31,180 bases of DNA from JBKBXU01 sp046313675 (GTDB taxonomy: Bacteria; Bacteroidota; Bacteroidia; Cytophagales; Cytophagaceae), in the NCBI GenBank assembly GCA_046313675.1, contig JBKBXU010000007.1:1-31180 (forward strand), given 5' to 3'. Within the stretch, counting starts at the first letter, position 1. Every line of letters starts with the position of its first letter. This document shows positions 24,449 through 31,180 of this stretch, piece after piece. The translations under genes and the position numbers were made by a program. The notes beneath the pieces were generated by a model that worked only from the letters and a program-made list of their open reading frames with translations, did no database searches and was not told the DNA's origin.

Positions 24449-25357
24449 ATGAGCGGTGCGCGAATTTTGAGATTTTTGTTTATATTTTACGTATGCCTGA
24501 TTTCCTTCTCTTCCAAGGCACAGACGGATACCATCAGCATTGACAGTCGTGTGACAGACAGCCTTTATATCCATGAAATTCAGAAACAGGAAGGTCCGAT
24601 AAAACTATTGCATGCCGAGCCTCTGTATATTGACCTTATCCGCGACCTTGGTGCCAGGAAAGGCGAGAAGGAGTGGAATTTTGCCTTCGGGATGACCGAT
24701 AACATCAATTATGATGAATATGAAGCATTGGTGGAATACGAATGGGCACCAGTTGATCGATTGGGATTTGAGGTTGAGGTGCCTTTTAGAATTGTTGGTA
24801 CACAACGGGGAATAACAAGGGATACAACCCCTGGGTCAAAGATGGAAAGCTTGAAACTTGCTACCCAATGGACTTTTCTCGTGAATGAGCATTGGAAAAC
24901 TTCTATGGCATTGGGTTATATAAATGAACTGGAATTTAGTGAGTTTAGGAATTTTGCAAATCCCCTGTTCACTGGTAATGTCTACAATCCGTTTTTTGTT
25001 GCGGCAAAACGCTGGGGCCAGAATTATCATACCCTGATTTACACTGGACCTATGGTACATCAGCATTTTGGAGAACAACATCTTACCATTGATTATCATG
25101 TCAATTCCAACTTTCACTATATGTTGCCGGGAACCCGTAATTTCCTGGGTGTAGAAGTTAACAAGATCTGGCGGCATAATGATTTTGATATGACCATCCG
25201 GCCTCAGATGAGGTTGGGTATTGCTGACAATTTCCTGATAGGGGTAGTAGCAGGAATTCCGGCTTTTAGGGAGAATGAAAGACTCAGTATGTTTGCCCGA
25301 ATCATATGGGAGCCGGGGCATAAACACCAGCCGCACATCATCGTTATTCCCGAGTAG
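24449..25357 (+). CDS. outer-membrane beta-barrel protein paired with TerC
   Basis: The 302-residue protein has a signal peptide (about 1-24, ending SFSSKA-QTD) and then alternating amphipathic strands rich in aromatic residues (EWNFAFGMTDNINYDEYEAL, VDRLGFEVEVPFRI, HLTIDYHVNSNFHY, DMTIRPQMRLGI). The last strand, MFARIIWEPGHKHQPHIIVIPE, is followed by the stop. The block HAEPLYIDLIRDLGARKGE (55-73) after the signal peptide is distinctive. It is likely an outer-membrane protein; the cargo is unknown. Its stop is nine bp from the stop of the convergent TerC gene, suggesting linked function in metal handling, which is inference. Confidence 0.78.
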   Translation: MSGARILRFLFIFYVCLISFSSKAQTDTISIDSRVTDSLYIHEIQKQEGPIKLLHAEPLYIDLIRDLGARKGEKEWNFAFGMTDNINYDEYEALVEYEWAPVDRLGFEVEVPFRIVGTQRGITRDTTPGSKMESLKLATQWTFLVNEHWKTSMALGYINELEFSEFRNFANPLFTGNVYNPFFVAAKRWGQNYHTLIYTGPMVHQHFGEQHLTIDYHVNSNFHYMLPGTRNFLGVEVNKIWRHNDFDMTIRPQMRLGIADNFLIGVVAGIPAFRENERLSMFARIIWEPGHKHQPHIIVIPE

Positions 25358-25366
25358 GTAACAACT

Positions 25367-26143
25367 TTATTCTTTATCCTTTTCTACCATGTTGTCCGGT
25401 ATTGGGTATCGATCTTTCAATTGCACTGGTTTGGTTTTCTTTTTTGCCATACGCAAATTCAGAATTTCTACAAATAGAGAAAAAGCGATGGCTGAATAAA
25501 TGTATCCTTTGGGAACGTTCTGGTGAAACGCTTCTGCAATCAACATAACCCCGATCATGAGCAAGAATGATAAAGCCAGCATTTTAATGGTGGGATGTCT
25601 GTTGATGAAGGTACTTATGGCTCCTGCAAATACCAGCATAACCACCATGCTTATTATTACCGCAACCACCATAATAGACAAATGATCGGCAAGTCCGATG
25701 GCCGTCAGGATGGAGTCAAAGGAAAACACGATGTCTAAAAGTATTATTTGAAAGACAATGGCTGAAAATACGGCTTTAACCTTGCCTGAGGTTTCTTCTT
25801 GTTCCCCTTCGAGTTTATGATGGATTTCGGTGGTGCTTTTGTATATCAGGAAACCACCTCCGGCCAGCAATATAAGATCTCGTACACTTAAATCAATTGG
25901 GTAGGTGATGATAGGGCTTGTCCATGTAACAATGTAGGCAATGATTGAAAGCAGCCCCAGGCGTACAATCAATGCAAGTGATATCCCAAGGTTTCGGGCT
26001 TTTCGTTGTTCGGTATCAGGCAACTTTGCCGCCAGTATGGAAATGAATATGATGTTGTCAATGCCTAGGACAATTTCCATCAATGAAAGCGTCAAAAGGC
26101 TGATGATGCCCTCGGTGGTTAATAATATAGAGAAGTCAAACAT
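25367..26143 (-). CDS. TerC-family integral membrane protein
   Basis: The 258-residue inner-membrane protein has about seven to eight helices. The TerC marks are clear: SLMEIVLGIDNIIFISIL near residues 20-37, and the second half-repeat QIILLDIVFSFDSILTAIG, each with the acidic pair (E/D-x-x-x-G/F-x-D-N/S) thought to bind metal. Relatives export Mn2+ or Ca2+ or confer tellurite resistance. A basic cytoplasmic tail (KKKTKPVQLKDRYPIP) ends it. It converges on the beta-barrel gene with a 9-bp gap and has its own promoter side behind a bidirectional terminator. Confidence 0.93.
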   Translation of the reverse strand: MFDFSILLTTEGIISLLTLSLMEIVLGIDNIIFISILAAKLPDTEQRKARNLGISLALIVRLGLLSIIAYIVTWTSPIITYPIDLSVRDLILLAGGGFLIYKSTTEIHHKLEGEQEETSGKVKAVFSAIVFQIILLDIVFSFDSILTAIGLADHLSIMVVAVIISMVVMLVFAGAISTFINRHPTIKMLALSFLLMIGVMLIAEAFHQNVPKGYIYSAIAFSLFVEILNLRMAKKKTKPVQLKDRYPIPDNMVEKDKE

Positions 26144-26223
26144 GGTTTTCCTGAGATTACAAAAAGCAGTAGTTGGTTAAACAAACTTTAGGAAAAAAGT
26201 TTAATATTTTATGCATTTATAAT

Positions 26224-26258
26224 AAAAAAAAGTGGGGCCGTCAAGCCCCACTTTTTTT
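26224..26258. terminator. bidirectional intrinsic terminator
   Basis: GTGGGGC (26232-26238), loop CGTCAA, GCCCCAC (26245-26251), flanked by eight A and seven T, with TTATAAT-type arms extending the palindrome. It starts right after the stop of the 57-residue gene on the minus strand. Confidence 0.93.
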
Positions 26259-26259
26259 A

Positions 26260-26433
26260 TTATAAATTAGGAAGAAATTTTTTGAATTTAAAACCAAACC
26301 TCTTGCCCGCCCATTTTCTAAGTTCGCATATTTCTTCCCTGGAGAGCCAATTTTTGGACTTCTTCAACTCTTTCTCAAAAAGGGCTTTGTCAAAGCTTAC
26401 CTTTTCAAGAATATTTTTACAATATTCAAGCAT
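26260..26433 (-). CDS. 57-residue conserved-type helical protein
   Basis: Reading leftward from ATG 26433 gives MLEYCKNILEKVSFDKALFE, then KELKKSKNWLSREEICELRK and WAGKRFGFKFKKFLPNL before a stop at 26262-26260. It is a compact, basic, helical protein with regular Lys/Glu and hydrophobic spacing, like a small domain rather than random sequence. The stop lies two bases before a strong terminator, which supports it as a real gene. I recall similar short Bacteroidota proteins starting MLEYCK and followed by FDK, but cannot assign a function. Confidence 0.72.
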   Translation of the reverse strand: MLEYCKNILEKVSFDKALFEKELKKSKNWLSREEICELRKWAGKRFGFKFKKFLPNL

Positions 26434-26531
26434 AAAAAATTTACTTATAAGGTTTTACAATGATTTACTTTAAGTTTAACCTGACCTATGCAATAGTACT
26501 TTCTATTGATTATTCAAGGCTAAAATTTCTC

Positions 26532-26627
26532 TTATCCTAGTGTGAAGACCAGTAAAAACATAATTTTTAAATATGCTATTACAGCTATAAGAGGAAGGTA
26601 CTGGGCCCATTCGTTTTTGATGTTCAT
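26532..26627 (-). CDS. candidate 31-residue single-helix membrane peptide
   Basis: ATG 26627 opens MNIKNEWAQYLPLIAVIAYL, then KIMFLLVFTLG and a stop. A short polar head with Trp/Tyr at the interface is followed by one hydrophobic span, as in small regulatory or accessory membrane peptides. It lies between two other small minus-strand genes. It is very short and no ribosome-binding signal or promoter is seen. Confidence 0.35.
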   Translation of the reverse strand: MNIKNEWAQYLPLIAVIAYLKIMFLLVFTLG

Positions 26628-26678
26628 TGTTTTAAAAATTTAAGATTAGGAAAATAGTTTAAGCGGAGTTTCTTAATC

Positions 26679-26972
26679 CTATATGATCAATGAGCAGTAT
26701 AAAATGAAAAGATGGGTTTTAAGAGAAAATACTTCTTTATAAGAAGTAAAGTTTATAAAGTTATTTAGGGGGAGATTAGATTTTTTTTCAGAGAACCGAC
26801 TTGTTCTTTCTTCTTTTGAGATACGGGAAATAATTTCTTCTTTAGATTCTTTCCCGTCTGGAATAGAACCTTCGAAGTTTTCTACCAATACTGCAGCAGT
26901 ATCAGTTAATACCAGTTCGGTACTAAGTTGAACGATTAATGTAAGAGATAAAAATAATAGTAGAAATCTCAT
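26679..26972 (-). CDS. small exported hypothetical protein
   Basis: The ATG at 26972 (six codons inside a longer open frame) gives a 97-residue product with a clear hydrophobic start (MRFLLLFLSLTLIVQLSTEL). This is followed by a polar middle rich in Glu, Lys and Ser (IPDGKESKEEIISRISKEER) and a hydrophobic C-terminal end (LKTHLFILYCSLII). It could be an exported or membrane-anchored protein with both ends in the membrane. No family is recognised. It is the first of a run of small minus-strand genes and follows the HD hydrolase by 76 bp. Confidence 0.55.
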   Translation of the reverse strand: MRFLLLFLSLTLIVQLSTELVLTDTAAVLVENFEGSIPDGKESKEEIISRISKEERTSRFSEKKSNLPLNNFINFTSYKEVFSLKTHLFILYCSLII

Positions 26973-27048
26973 ATAAAATATTAATGACAAATCATGCCAA
27001 TTCTATGTTTTAAACTGCATAGAACCATTATTGTTTTTATAACGACGG

Positions 27049-27606
27049 TTAATGATTTTTTATTTCATTAAGGCACTCATTTACCACCTGAACAGCCTTT
27101 TTATAAAGTTCCGGGTTCCCTTTATCCATTTTTTGAAGCAGTCCTTTACACTCTTGTAAAAACACGGTCGCAAAATCAAGGTCATTCTTTGCTATATCTA
27201 CTGAATTGTCGATTAGGTCAGCGTATTTAACTGTTTGTGCCAAAGGGTCAATTTTCGAAAGTCGTTCCGCTTCTTTATTTTTGCGCACATTTCTGTTTAG
27301 TTTCGGGAAGCTGTCTTTTACATATACATCGGTCAGATCTACTACCAGTTGAAGGGTCTTTAAGGCATCGTCTTTGCTCATTATTTCAGAAAGAAAGCCT
27401 TCGAGGTCTTTTTCTGTCACAGCCGTGTCTTCCAATACATCATGTAATAAAGCTGCAGCCAGGGCAGGCAGTTCCTTGGTATATTTTTGGGTTAATTTCA
27501 TGACACGTATGGGGTGGACAATATACGGGTCTCCGGAATATTTCCTCTTCTGATCACCATGGGCTCGTTCGGCATATTCCTGTATTGTAAGAAGGGTTTT
27601 TTCCAT
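27049..27606 (-). CDS. single-domain RelA/SpoT-type HD hydrolase (MESH1-like)
   Basis: The 185-residue cytoplasmic protein is a lone HD hydrolase domain of the RelA/SpoT kind. The metal ligands are H31 (YIVHPIRV), H55-D56 (LLHDVLED) and D130 (KYADLIDN), with E59-D60 as the catalytic pair. Nearby RKYSGDPYIVHP (21-32) matches the nucleotide-binding loop. It lacks synthetase, TGS and ACT domains, so it should degrade ppGpp or a related 3'-pyrophosphate nucleotide rather than make it. It is divergent from era, with 148 bp between the starts. Confidence 0.88.
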   Translation of the reverse strand: MEKTLLTIQEYAERAHGDQKRKYSGDPYIVHPIRVMKLTQKYTKELPALAAALLHDVLEDTAVTEKDLEGFLSEIMSKDDALKTLQLVVDLTDVYVKDSFPKLNRNVRKNKEAERLSKIDPLAQTVKYADLIDNSVDIAKNDLDFATVFLQECKGLLQKMDKGNPELYKKAVQVVNECLNEIKNH

Positions 27607-27701
27607 TAAACTAGTAGGTTTCCTTTGCAGTAACGTTTCCTTTGTCTTATAGGTTTTGTAAATTTATAGTTTTAAGCATAAAGTGGAATGTGTCCATATC
27701 C

Positions 27702-27732
27702 TTTGCGTTCTTACTGCTAAAGCGTACCTTTG
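27702..27732 (+). promoter_or_regulatory. promoter for era
   Basis: TTTG (27702-27705), 19 bp, TACCTTTG (27725-27732): a full consensus match. The start of transcription near 27739 leaves about 16 nt before the GTG at 27755, which supports that start codon. Confidence 0.8.
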
Positions 27733-27754
27733 TCAGGTAAAAATTCAATGATAG

Positions 27755-28648
27755 GTGACGGAAAATACGAATCATAAAGCAGGATTTATCAGCATTATAG
27801 GTAAGCCAAACGTAGGAAAATCTACCCTCATGAACAGCCTGGTTGGAGAGAAGGTGTCAATTATAACCTCCAAGGCTCAAACAACTCGCAACAGAATTAT
27901 GGGGATAGTTAATGGGGATGATTTTCAACTGGTTTACTCTGATACACCTGGAATTATTCTTCCCAAATATGCTTTGCATGAATCCATGATGAAGTTTGTG
28001 AACTCCTCCCTGGAAGATGCGGACGTGATTTTATTTGTTACGGATATTTATGAAAAGTTTGACGAGGATGATGTCCTTAAAAAATTGAAACATGCAGAAG
28101 CTCCCGTATTTATTTTAATAAATAAAATCGATCAGGCAAAGGAGGGCGACCTTGAGGAAAAATTGAAGTACTGGCAGGAAAATTTTAATGCCAAAGAAGT
28201 TATTCCTATTTCAGCCCTGGAAAAGTTTAATGTAGATAAGGTGTTTAACCTGATCATGGAAAACATGCCGGTTCATCCGCCGTATTTTGATAAAGATCAG
28301 TTGTCCGATAAGCCGGAGCGTTTCTTTGCCGCAGAAATAATCCGGGAGAAGATATTTTTATTTTATAAAAAAGAGGTTCCATACAGCTGTGAAGTAGTTG
28401 TTACGGACTTTAAGGAAGAAGAGGATATTATTCGCATACGCTCTGAAATTTATGTGGAGAGGCAGTCCCAGAAAGGTATAATCATTGGAAATAAAGGGGA
28501 GGCCATTAAAAAAGTAGGCATAGCGGCCCGTAAAGATTTGGAAGATTTTTTTCAGAAGCAGGTTTACCTTGAACAGTTTGTTAAGGTAGAAGAGGATTGG
28601 CGTACGAGGCCGGCGAAATTACGGATGTTTGGATACGACAGGGAATAG
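27755..28648 (+). CDS. era: GTPase Era
   Basis: This 297-residue essential GTPase binds 16S rRNA and helps assemble the 30S subunit. G1 is GKPNVGKS (16-23), followed by QTTRN, G3 DTPG (63-66), G4 NKID (123-126) and SALE (153-156). The C-terminal KH domain has GIIIGNKGEAIKKVG (241-255). It starts with GTG; the ATG at 27748 is out of frame and stops at once, and the promoter position agrees with GTG 27755. The length is normal. No terminator follows before the antisense lipoprotein gene. Confidence 0.97.
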   Translation: MTENTNHKAGFISIIGKPNVGKSTLMNSLVGEKVSIITSKAQTTRNRIMGIVNGDDFQLVYSDTPGIILPKYALHESMMKFVNSSLEDADVILFVTDIYEKFDEDDVLKKLKHAEAPVFILINKIDQAKEGDLEEKLKYWQENFNAKEVIPISALEKFNVDKVFNLIMENMPVHPPYFDKDQLSDKPERFFAAEIIREKIFLFYKKEVPYSCEVVVTDFKEEEDIIRIRSEIYVERQSQKGIIIGNKGEAIKKVGIAARKDLEDFFQKQVYLEQFVKVEEDWRTRPAKLRMFGYDRE

Positions 28649-28654
28649 CAGTTC

Positions 28655-28876
28655 TTACTCAAAGACATTGCGGGGATGATATTTCTTTTGGGTCTTTTCA
28701 AAGGATTTTTTCTTTTTGGTATTCATCTTAAGTTTTTTGTTCTTGTTTTTTTTGGCATCCTTGCTGGAGCCTGGATAAGAAGCTTTGGCCATATGACCCT
28801 GATTGCCACAACCCGTAAAGAAAAATAGGGAGAGAGAAAATGATATAAAGAACAACAAAAAGCTTCCTAACTTCAT
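28655..28876 (-). CDS. small Lys-rich lipoprotein
   Basis: From ATG 28876 the product has 73 residues: a lipoprotein signal (KLGSFLLFFISFSLSLFFF, then TGC with the lipid Cys at 23) followed by a very basic tail (KKNKNKKLKMNTKKKKSFEK, ending RNVFE). The basic part may bind nucleic acid or acidic surface polymers; no family is recognised. The gene ends six bp from the era stop in convergent orientation, so era read-through would be fully antisense to it. A second ATG two codons earlier is possible. Confidence 0.72.
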   Translation of the reverse strand: MKLGSFLLFFISFSLSLFFFTGCGNQGHMAKASYPGSSKDAKKNKNKKLKMNTKKKKSFEKTQKKYHPRNVFE

Positions 28877-28975
28877 AAACATCGATATCGTTAAAAGAAA
28901 AGTAAATACAATTTAGGCATGGTCTTTGTTTTATTTATAAAACTTTACTTTTATTCATTAATACCAATTTAATTT

Positions 28976-29011
28976 CCGGTGGCTTCTGTGCAAAGCTACC
29001 GGATTTTTTTT
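28976..29011 (+). terminator. plus-strand intrinsic terminator upstream of the HAD gene
   Basis: CCGGTGGCTT (28976-28985), 7-nt loop, AAGCTACCGG (28993-29002) with one G-U pair, then A and eight T. No plus-strand gene ends just before it. It either ends era read-through across the antisense lipoprotein gene or attenuates the HAD gene. Confidence 0.85.
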
Positions 29012-29047
29012 GCCTTAATCTAAAACGTTTAACTTGTTGGCAAATAT

Positions 29048-29710
29048 ATGATAAAAGCTGTAATTTTTGATATGGATGGTCTGCTTATTGATTCAGAACC
29101 ATTTTGGAGAGAAGCCGAGAAAATAGTTTTCCGTGAGATTGGTATAGAGCTGACTGATGCCATGTGCGAAAGCACGATGGGGCTGAGAATTGATGAAGTT
29201 ATTAAGCACTGGTACAGGCTCAAGCCCTGGAAAAATAAATGTCTAAAGGAGGTTGAAGTGGATGTGCTTAACCGGATGGATGAACTTATCAGAACATCAG
29301 GCCAGGCAATGCCCGGAGTGTATGAGGTCATTAAAATGTTAGATTCAAGAGGAATTGATATGGCGATTGCGTCATCATCGTCCTTCAAACTGATACACGC
29401 AGTTGTAAATAAGCTAAATCTAAAACCATACCTTAAGTTTGTACATTCGGCAGAAAAGGAAGATTATGGGAAACCGCATCCTGCTATATATATTCATACC
29501 GCCAGACAATTAGGCAGAGAACCTCATGAATGTCTTGTATTTGAAGATTCCTTTAATGGCCTTATAGCGGCTAAAGCTGCTCGTATGCATACTATTGCCA
29601 TCCCTGATGCAGCGTCTTTTGCTCAAACCCGATTTGATATTGCCGACTTTAAGCTGGCCTCATTAAAAGATTTTAATGAGCAACACCTGGAATTTTTTGC
29701 AAACAAATAA
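29048..29710 (+). CDS. hxpB: HAD phosphatase, hexitol phosphatase (YniC) type
   Basis: The 220-residue HAD hydrolase has nucleophile D8 and D10 in FDMDGLLIDSEPFWREAE, which closely follows the YniC/HxpB N-terminus. The phosphate Ser is in IASSSS (107-112), K142 is in GKPHP and the metal pair E166-D167 is in VFEDSFNG. A helical cap lies between about 18 and 85. The enzyme dephosphorylates sugar or sugar-alcohol phosphates such as 2-deoxyglucose 6-phosphate. It is cytoplasmic and preceded by an unexplained terminator at 28976-29011. Confidence 0.9.
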   Translation: MIKAVIFDMDGLLIDSEPFWREAEKIVFREIGIELTDAMCESTMGLRIDEVIKHWYRLKPWKNKCLKEVEVDVLNRMDELIRTSGQAMPGVYEVIKMLDSRGIDMAIASSSSFKLIHAVVNKLNLKPYLKFVHSAEKEDYGKPHPAIYIHTARQLGREPHECLVFEDSFNGLIAAKAARMHTIAIPDAASFAQTRFDIADFKLASLKDFNEQHLEFFANK

Positions 29711-29796
29711 GTGTTAAGCTTTTGATATGGTTAATCCATTCAATTATTTCTATATATTTAACTGTTTAAATTAATCCTTAAAATATTCTTTTATAA

Positions 29797-31180
29797 ATGA
29801 TCAGGAAATTATTATCAATAAGCCTAGTTTATACAATCGTTTTATTTGTACCGGGTAAAATAAACGCACAACAGGATTTTCTTCCCCTGGATGACAAATT
29901 GCCTACACCGAATGAGTATCGCACCGGAGCCGGAGCTCCCGGGCCGAAGTATTGGCAACAATGGGTGGATTACGATATTAAGGTTGAGTTGAATGATGAA
30001 AACCAAAGCATAACAGGAAGTGAGGTAATTACCTTTCATAACAACTCTCATGAGACACTACGTTACTTTTGGGTGCAGGTGGATCAGAATATTTATGATC
30101 CACATTCTGTAACAAATGAAACAGAGCACGGTCATCTTACAGAAAGCATTAACATTAATGCCCTTCGTAAGATGATGGTGCCTTTTGACGGAGGCTGTAA
30201 TGTTTTGAGTGTGAAAGATAAGTCCGGAAAGCCTTTACAATATACCTTGAACAACACCATGATGCGTGTTGAGCTACCTAAACCATTAACGCCCAACAGC
30301 AAATTTGTCTTTAGCATCGATTGGTCTTATAACATCACCGATCATGCCGTATATGGCGGCCGTTCCGGGTACGAATATTTTGCCAAGGACAAGAATTATC
30401 TGTATGAAATTGCCCAGTTCTTCCCTCGTCTGGCGGTATTTAATGATTACATGGGTTGGCAGAATAAGCAATTTTTGGGAGAAGCTGAATGGGCTTTGCC
30501 ATTTGGAAATTATAAGGTAGAAATTACAGCACCTTCAGATCATATTGTGTCTGCTACGGGAGAATTAAAAAATGAAAAGGCTGTTTTAAGTGCAGTGCAG
30601 AGAGAGCGTATGGCTAAGGCAAAAAATTCTGAGAATCCTGTACTGATTGTAACGGAAGAGGAGGCTAAAGCCAATGAAAAATCTCGGGCAGCAGGGAAGA
30701 AGACCTGGGTTTACCATGCAGAAAATGTTCGGGACTTCGCTTTTGCAAGCTCAAGAAAGTTTGTTTGGGAAGCCATGAGTGTCCAATTGGATAGCCGTAA
30801 GGTAATGGCTATGTCTCTATATCCAAAAGAAGGAAACCCATTATGGGGTAGACATTCAATTGCGTCTGTTGCTCACGCCTTAAAAGTATATAGCAAATAC
30901 ACCCTGGATTACCCTTATCCTGTGGCTATTGCGATTCATGGGCCGGTTTTTGGAATGGAATACCCTATGATCAGCTTTAACGGTGCAAGGCCTGATGAAA
31001 ACGGGAATTATACCGAGCGGCTAAAGCAAATTATGATCTCGGTGATTATTCACGAGGTTGGGCATAACTTTTTCCCTATGATCATTAACTCCGATGAGCG
31101 CCGTTGGGCCTGGATGGACGAAGGTTTGAACTCTTTTGTTCAATACCTTGCAGAGCAGGAATGGGAAGAAAACTATCCAT
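29797..31180 (+). CDS. M1-family zinc metallopeptidase (3' end outside window)
   Basis: ATG 29797 opens an exported protein (signal about 1-24, ending PGKINAQQ) of at least 461 residues. The gluzincin active site is present: H419-E-V-G-H423 and E442 in WMDEGLNSF, exactly the HExxH-x18-E spacing of M1 aminopeptidases. Upstream, the beta-rich N-terminal domain (YDIKVELNDENQSITGSEVI) and FGMEYPMISFNGAR (the position of the family's GxMEN exopeptidase motif) are seen. The exopeptidase motif is altered to G-M-E-Y, so the specificity may differ. It probably trims peptides outside the cytoplasm. It is cut by the window edge. Confidence 0.93.
   Translation, partial: MIRKLLSISLVYTIVLFVPGKINAQQDFLPLDDKLPTPNEYRTGAGAPGPKYWQQWVDYDIKVELNDENQSITGSEVITFHNNSHETLRYFWVQVDQNIYDPHSVTNETEHGHLTESININALRKMMVPFDGGCNVLSVKDKSGKPLQYTLNNTMMRVELPKPLTPNSKFVFSIDWSYNITDHAVYGGRSGYEYFAKDKNYLYEIAQFFPRLAVFNDYMGWQNKQFLGEAEWALPFGNYKVEITAPSDHIVSATGELKNEKAVLSAVQRERMAKAKNSENPVLIVTEEEAKANEKSRAAGKKTWVYHAENVRDFAFASSRKFVWEAMSVQLDSRKVMAMSLYPKEGNPLWGRHSIASVAHALKVYSKYTLDYPYPVAIAIHGPVFGMEYPMISFNGARPDENGNYTERLKQIMISVIIHEVGHNFFPMIINSDERRWAWMDEGLNSFVQYLAEQEWEENYP

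Noticed and set aside
26282..26473. 63-codon plus-strand frame at the 57-residue gene
   Set aside because: The minus-strand product is compact and ends at its terminator; the plus frame looks random and has no signals.

Overview
The window is chromosomal DNA from a member of the Bacteroidota, most likely of the Cytophagales/Fulvivirga-like kind. This placement is inferred from several signs: AT-rich DNA, promoters of the form TTTG-N(18-19)-TAnnTTTG, almost no Shine-Dalgarno sequences, many short signal-peptide lipoproteins, and families typical of this phylum (cytoplasmic HAMP/PAS proteins, oxoamine-synthase/acyltransferase fusions, beta-rich giant secreted proteins). No complete insertion sequence, prophage or CRISPR array is present.

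Layout. 1-5483 (minus): a tpiA - structured intergenic RNA - prmA - giant secreted protein unit; the giant gene runs off the left edge. 5.7-7.8 kb (plus): a probably N-terminally broken gene of unknown function, a small lipoprotein and a DUF1275 membrane protein. 7.8-10.5 kb (minus): a Cys-rich rhodanese-like protein with a seven-helix CREST-type hydrolase, a stress-type SDR dehydrogenase and a small acidic lipoprotein. 11.1-14.6 kb: a compact three-gene cluster made of a HAMP-PAS sensor without an output domain, an 808-residue fusion of a PLP alpha-oxoamine synthase with an acyltransferase-like half, and a small STAS/SpoIIAA-like protein. Their gene ends abut or are only 44 bp apart. 14.7-16.0 kb (minus): a [2Fe-2S] ferredoxin and its thioredoxin-reductase-like NADP reductase, an electron-transfer pair. 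16.3-21 kb: an amidohydrolase, two small unknown proteins, nitroreductase, YceI protein and an AI-2E-type permease.

21.4-24.1 kb is the accessory-looking part. It holds an NADPH-FMN reductase, a translationally coupled two-gene unit (81-residue protein of unknown family plus DUF2335 membrane protein), an AT-rich gene-poor stretch, the C-terminal remnant of a site-specific recombinase, and an initiator tRNA-fMet. A decayed copy of the tRNA's 5' half lies in the leader of the tRNA's own transcript.

24.4-31.2 kb: an outer-membrane beta-barrel protein convergent with TerC, three small minus-strand proteins (two too short for routine gene calling), a single-domain RelA/SpoT-type HD hydrolase divergent from era, a Lys-rich lipoprotein antisense to the era 3' region, a hexitol-phosphatase-type HAD enzyme, and an M1 metallopeptidase that runs off the right edge.

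The best candidates for something undescribed are the oxoamine-synthase fusion/HAMP-PAS/STAS cluster, the coupled DUF2335 pair in the degraded island, and the tRNA-fMet leader.
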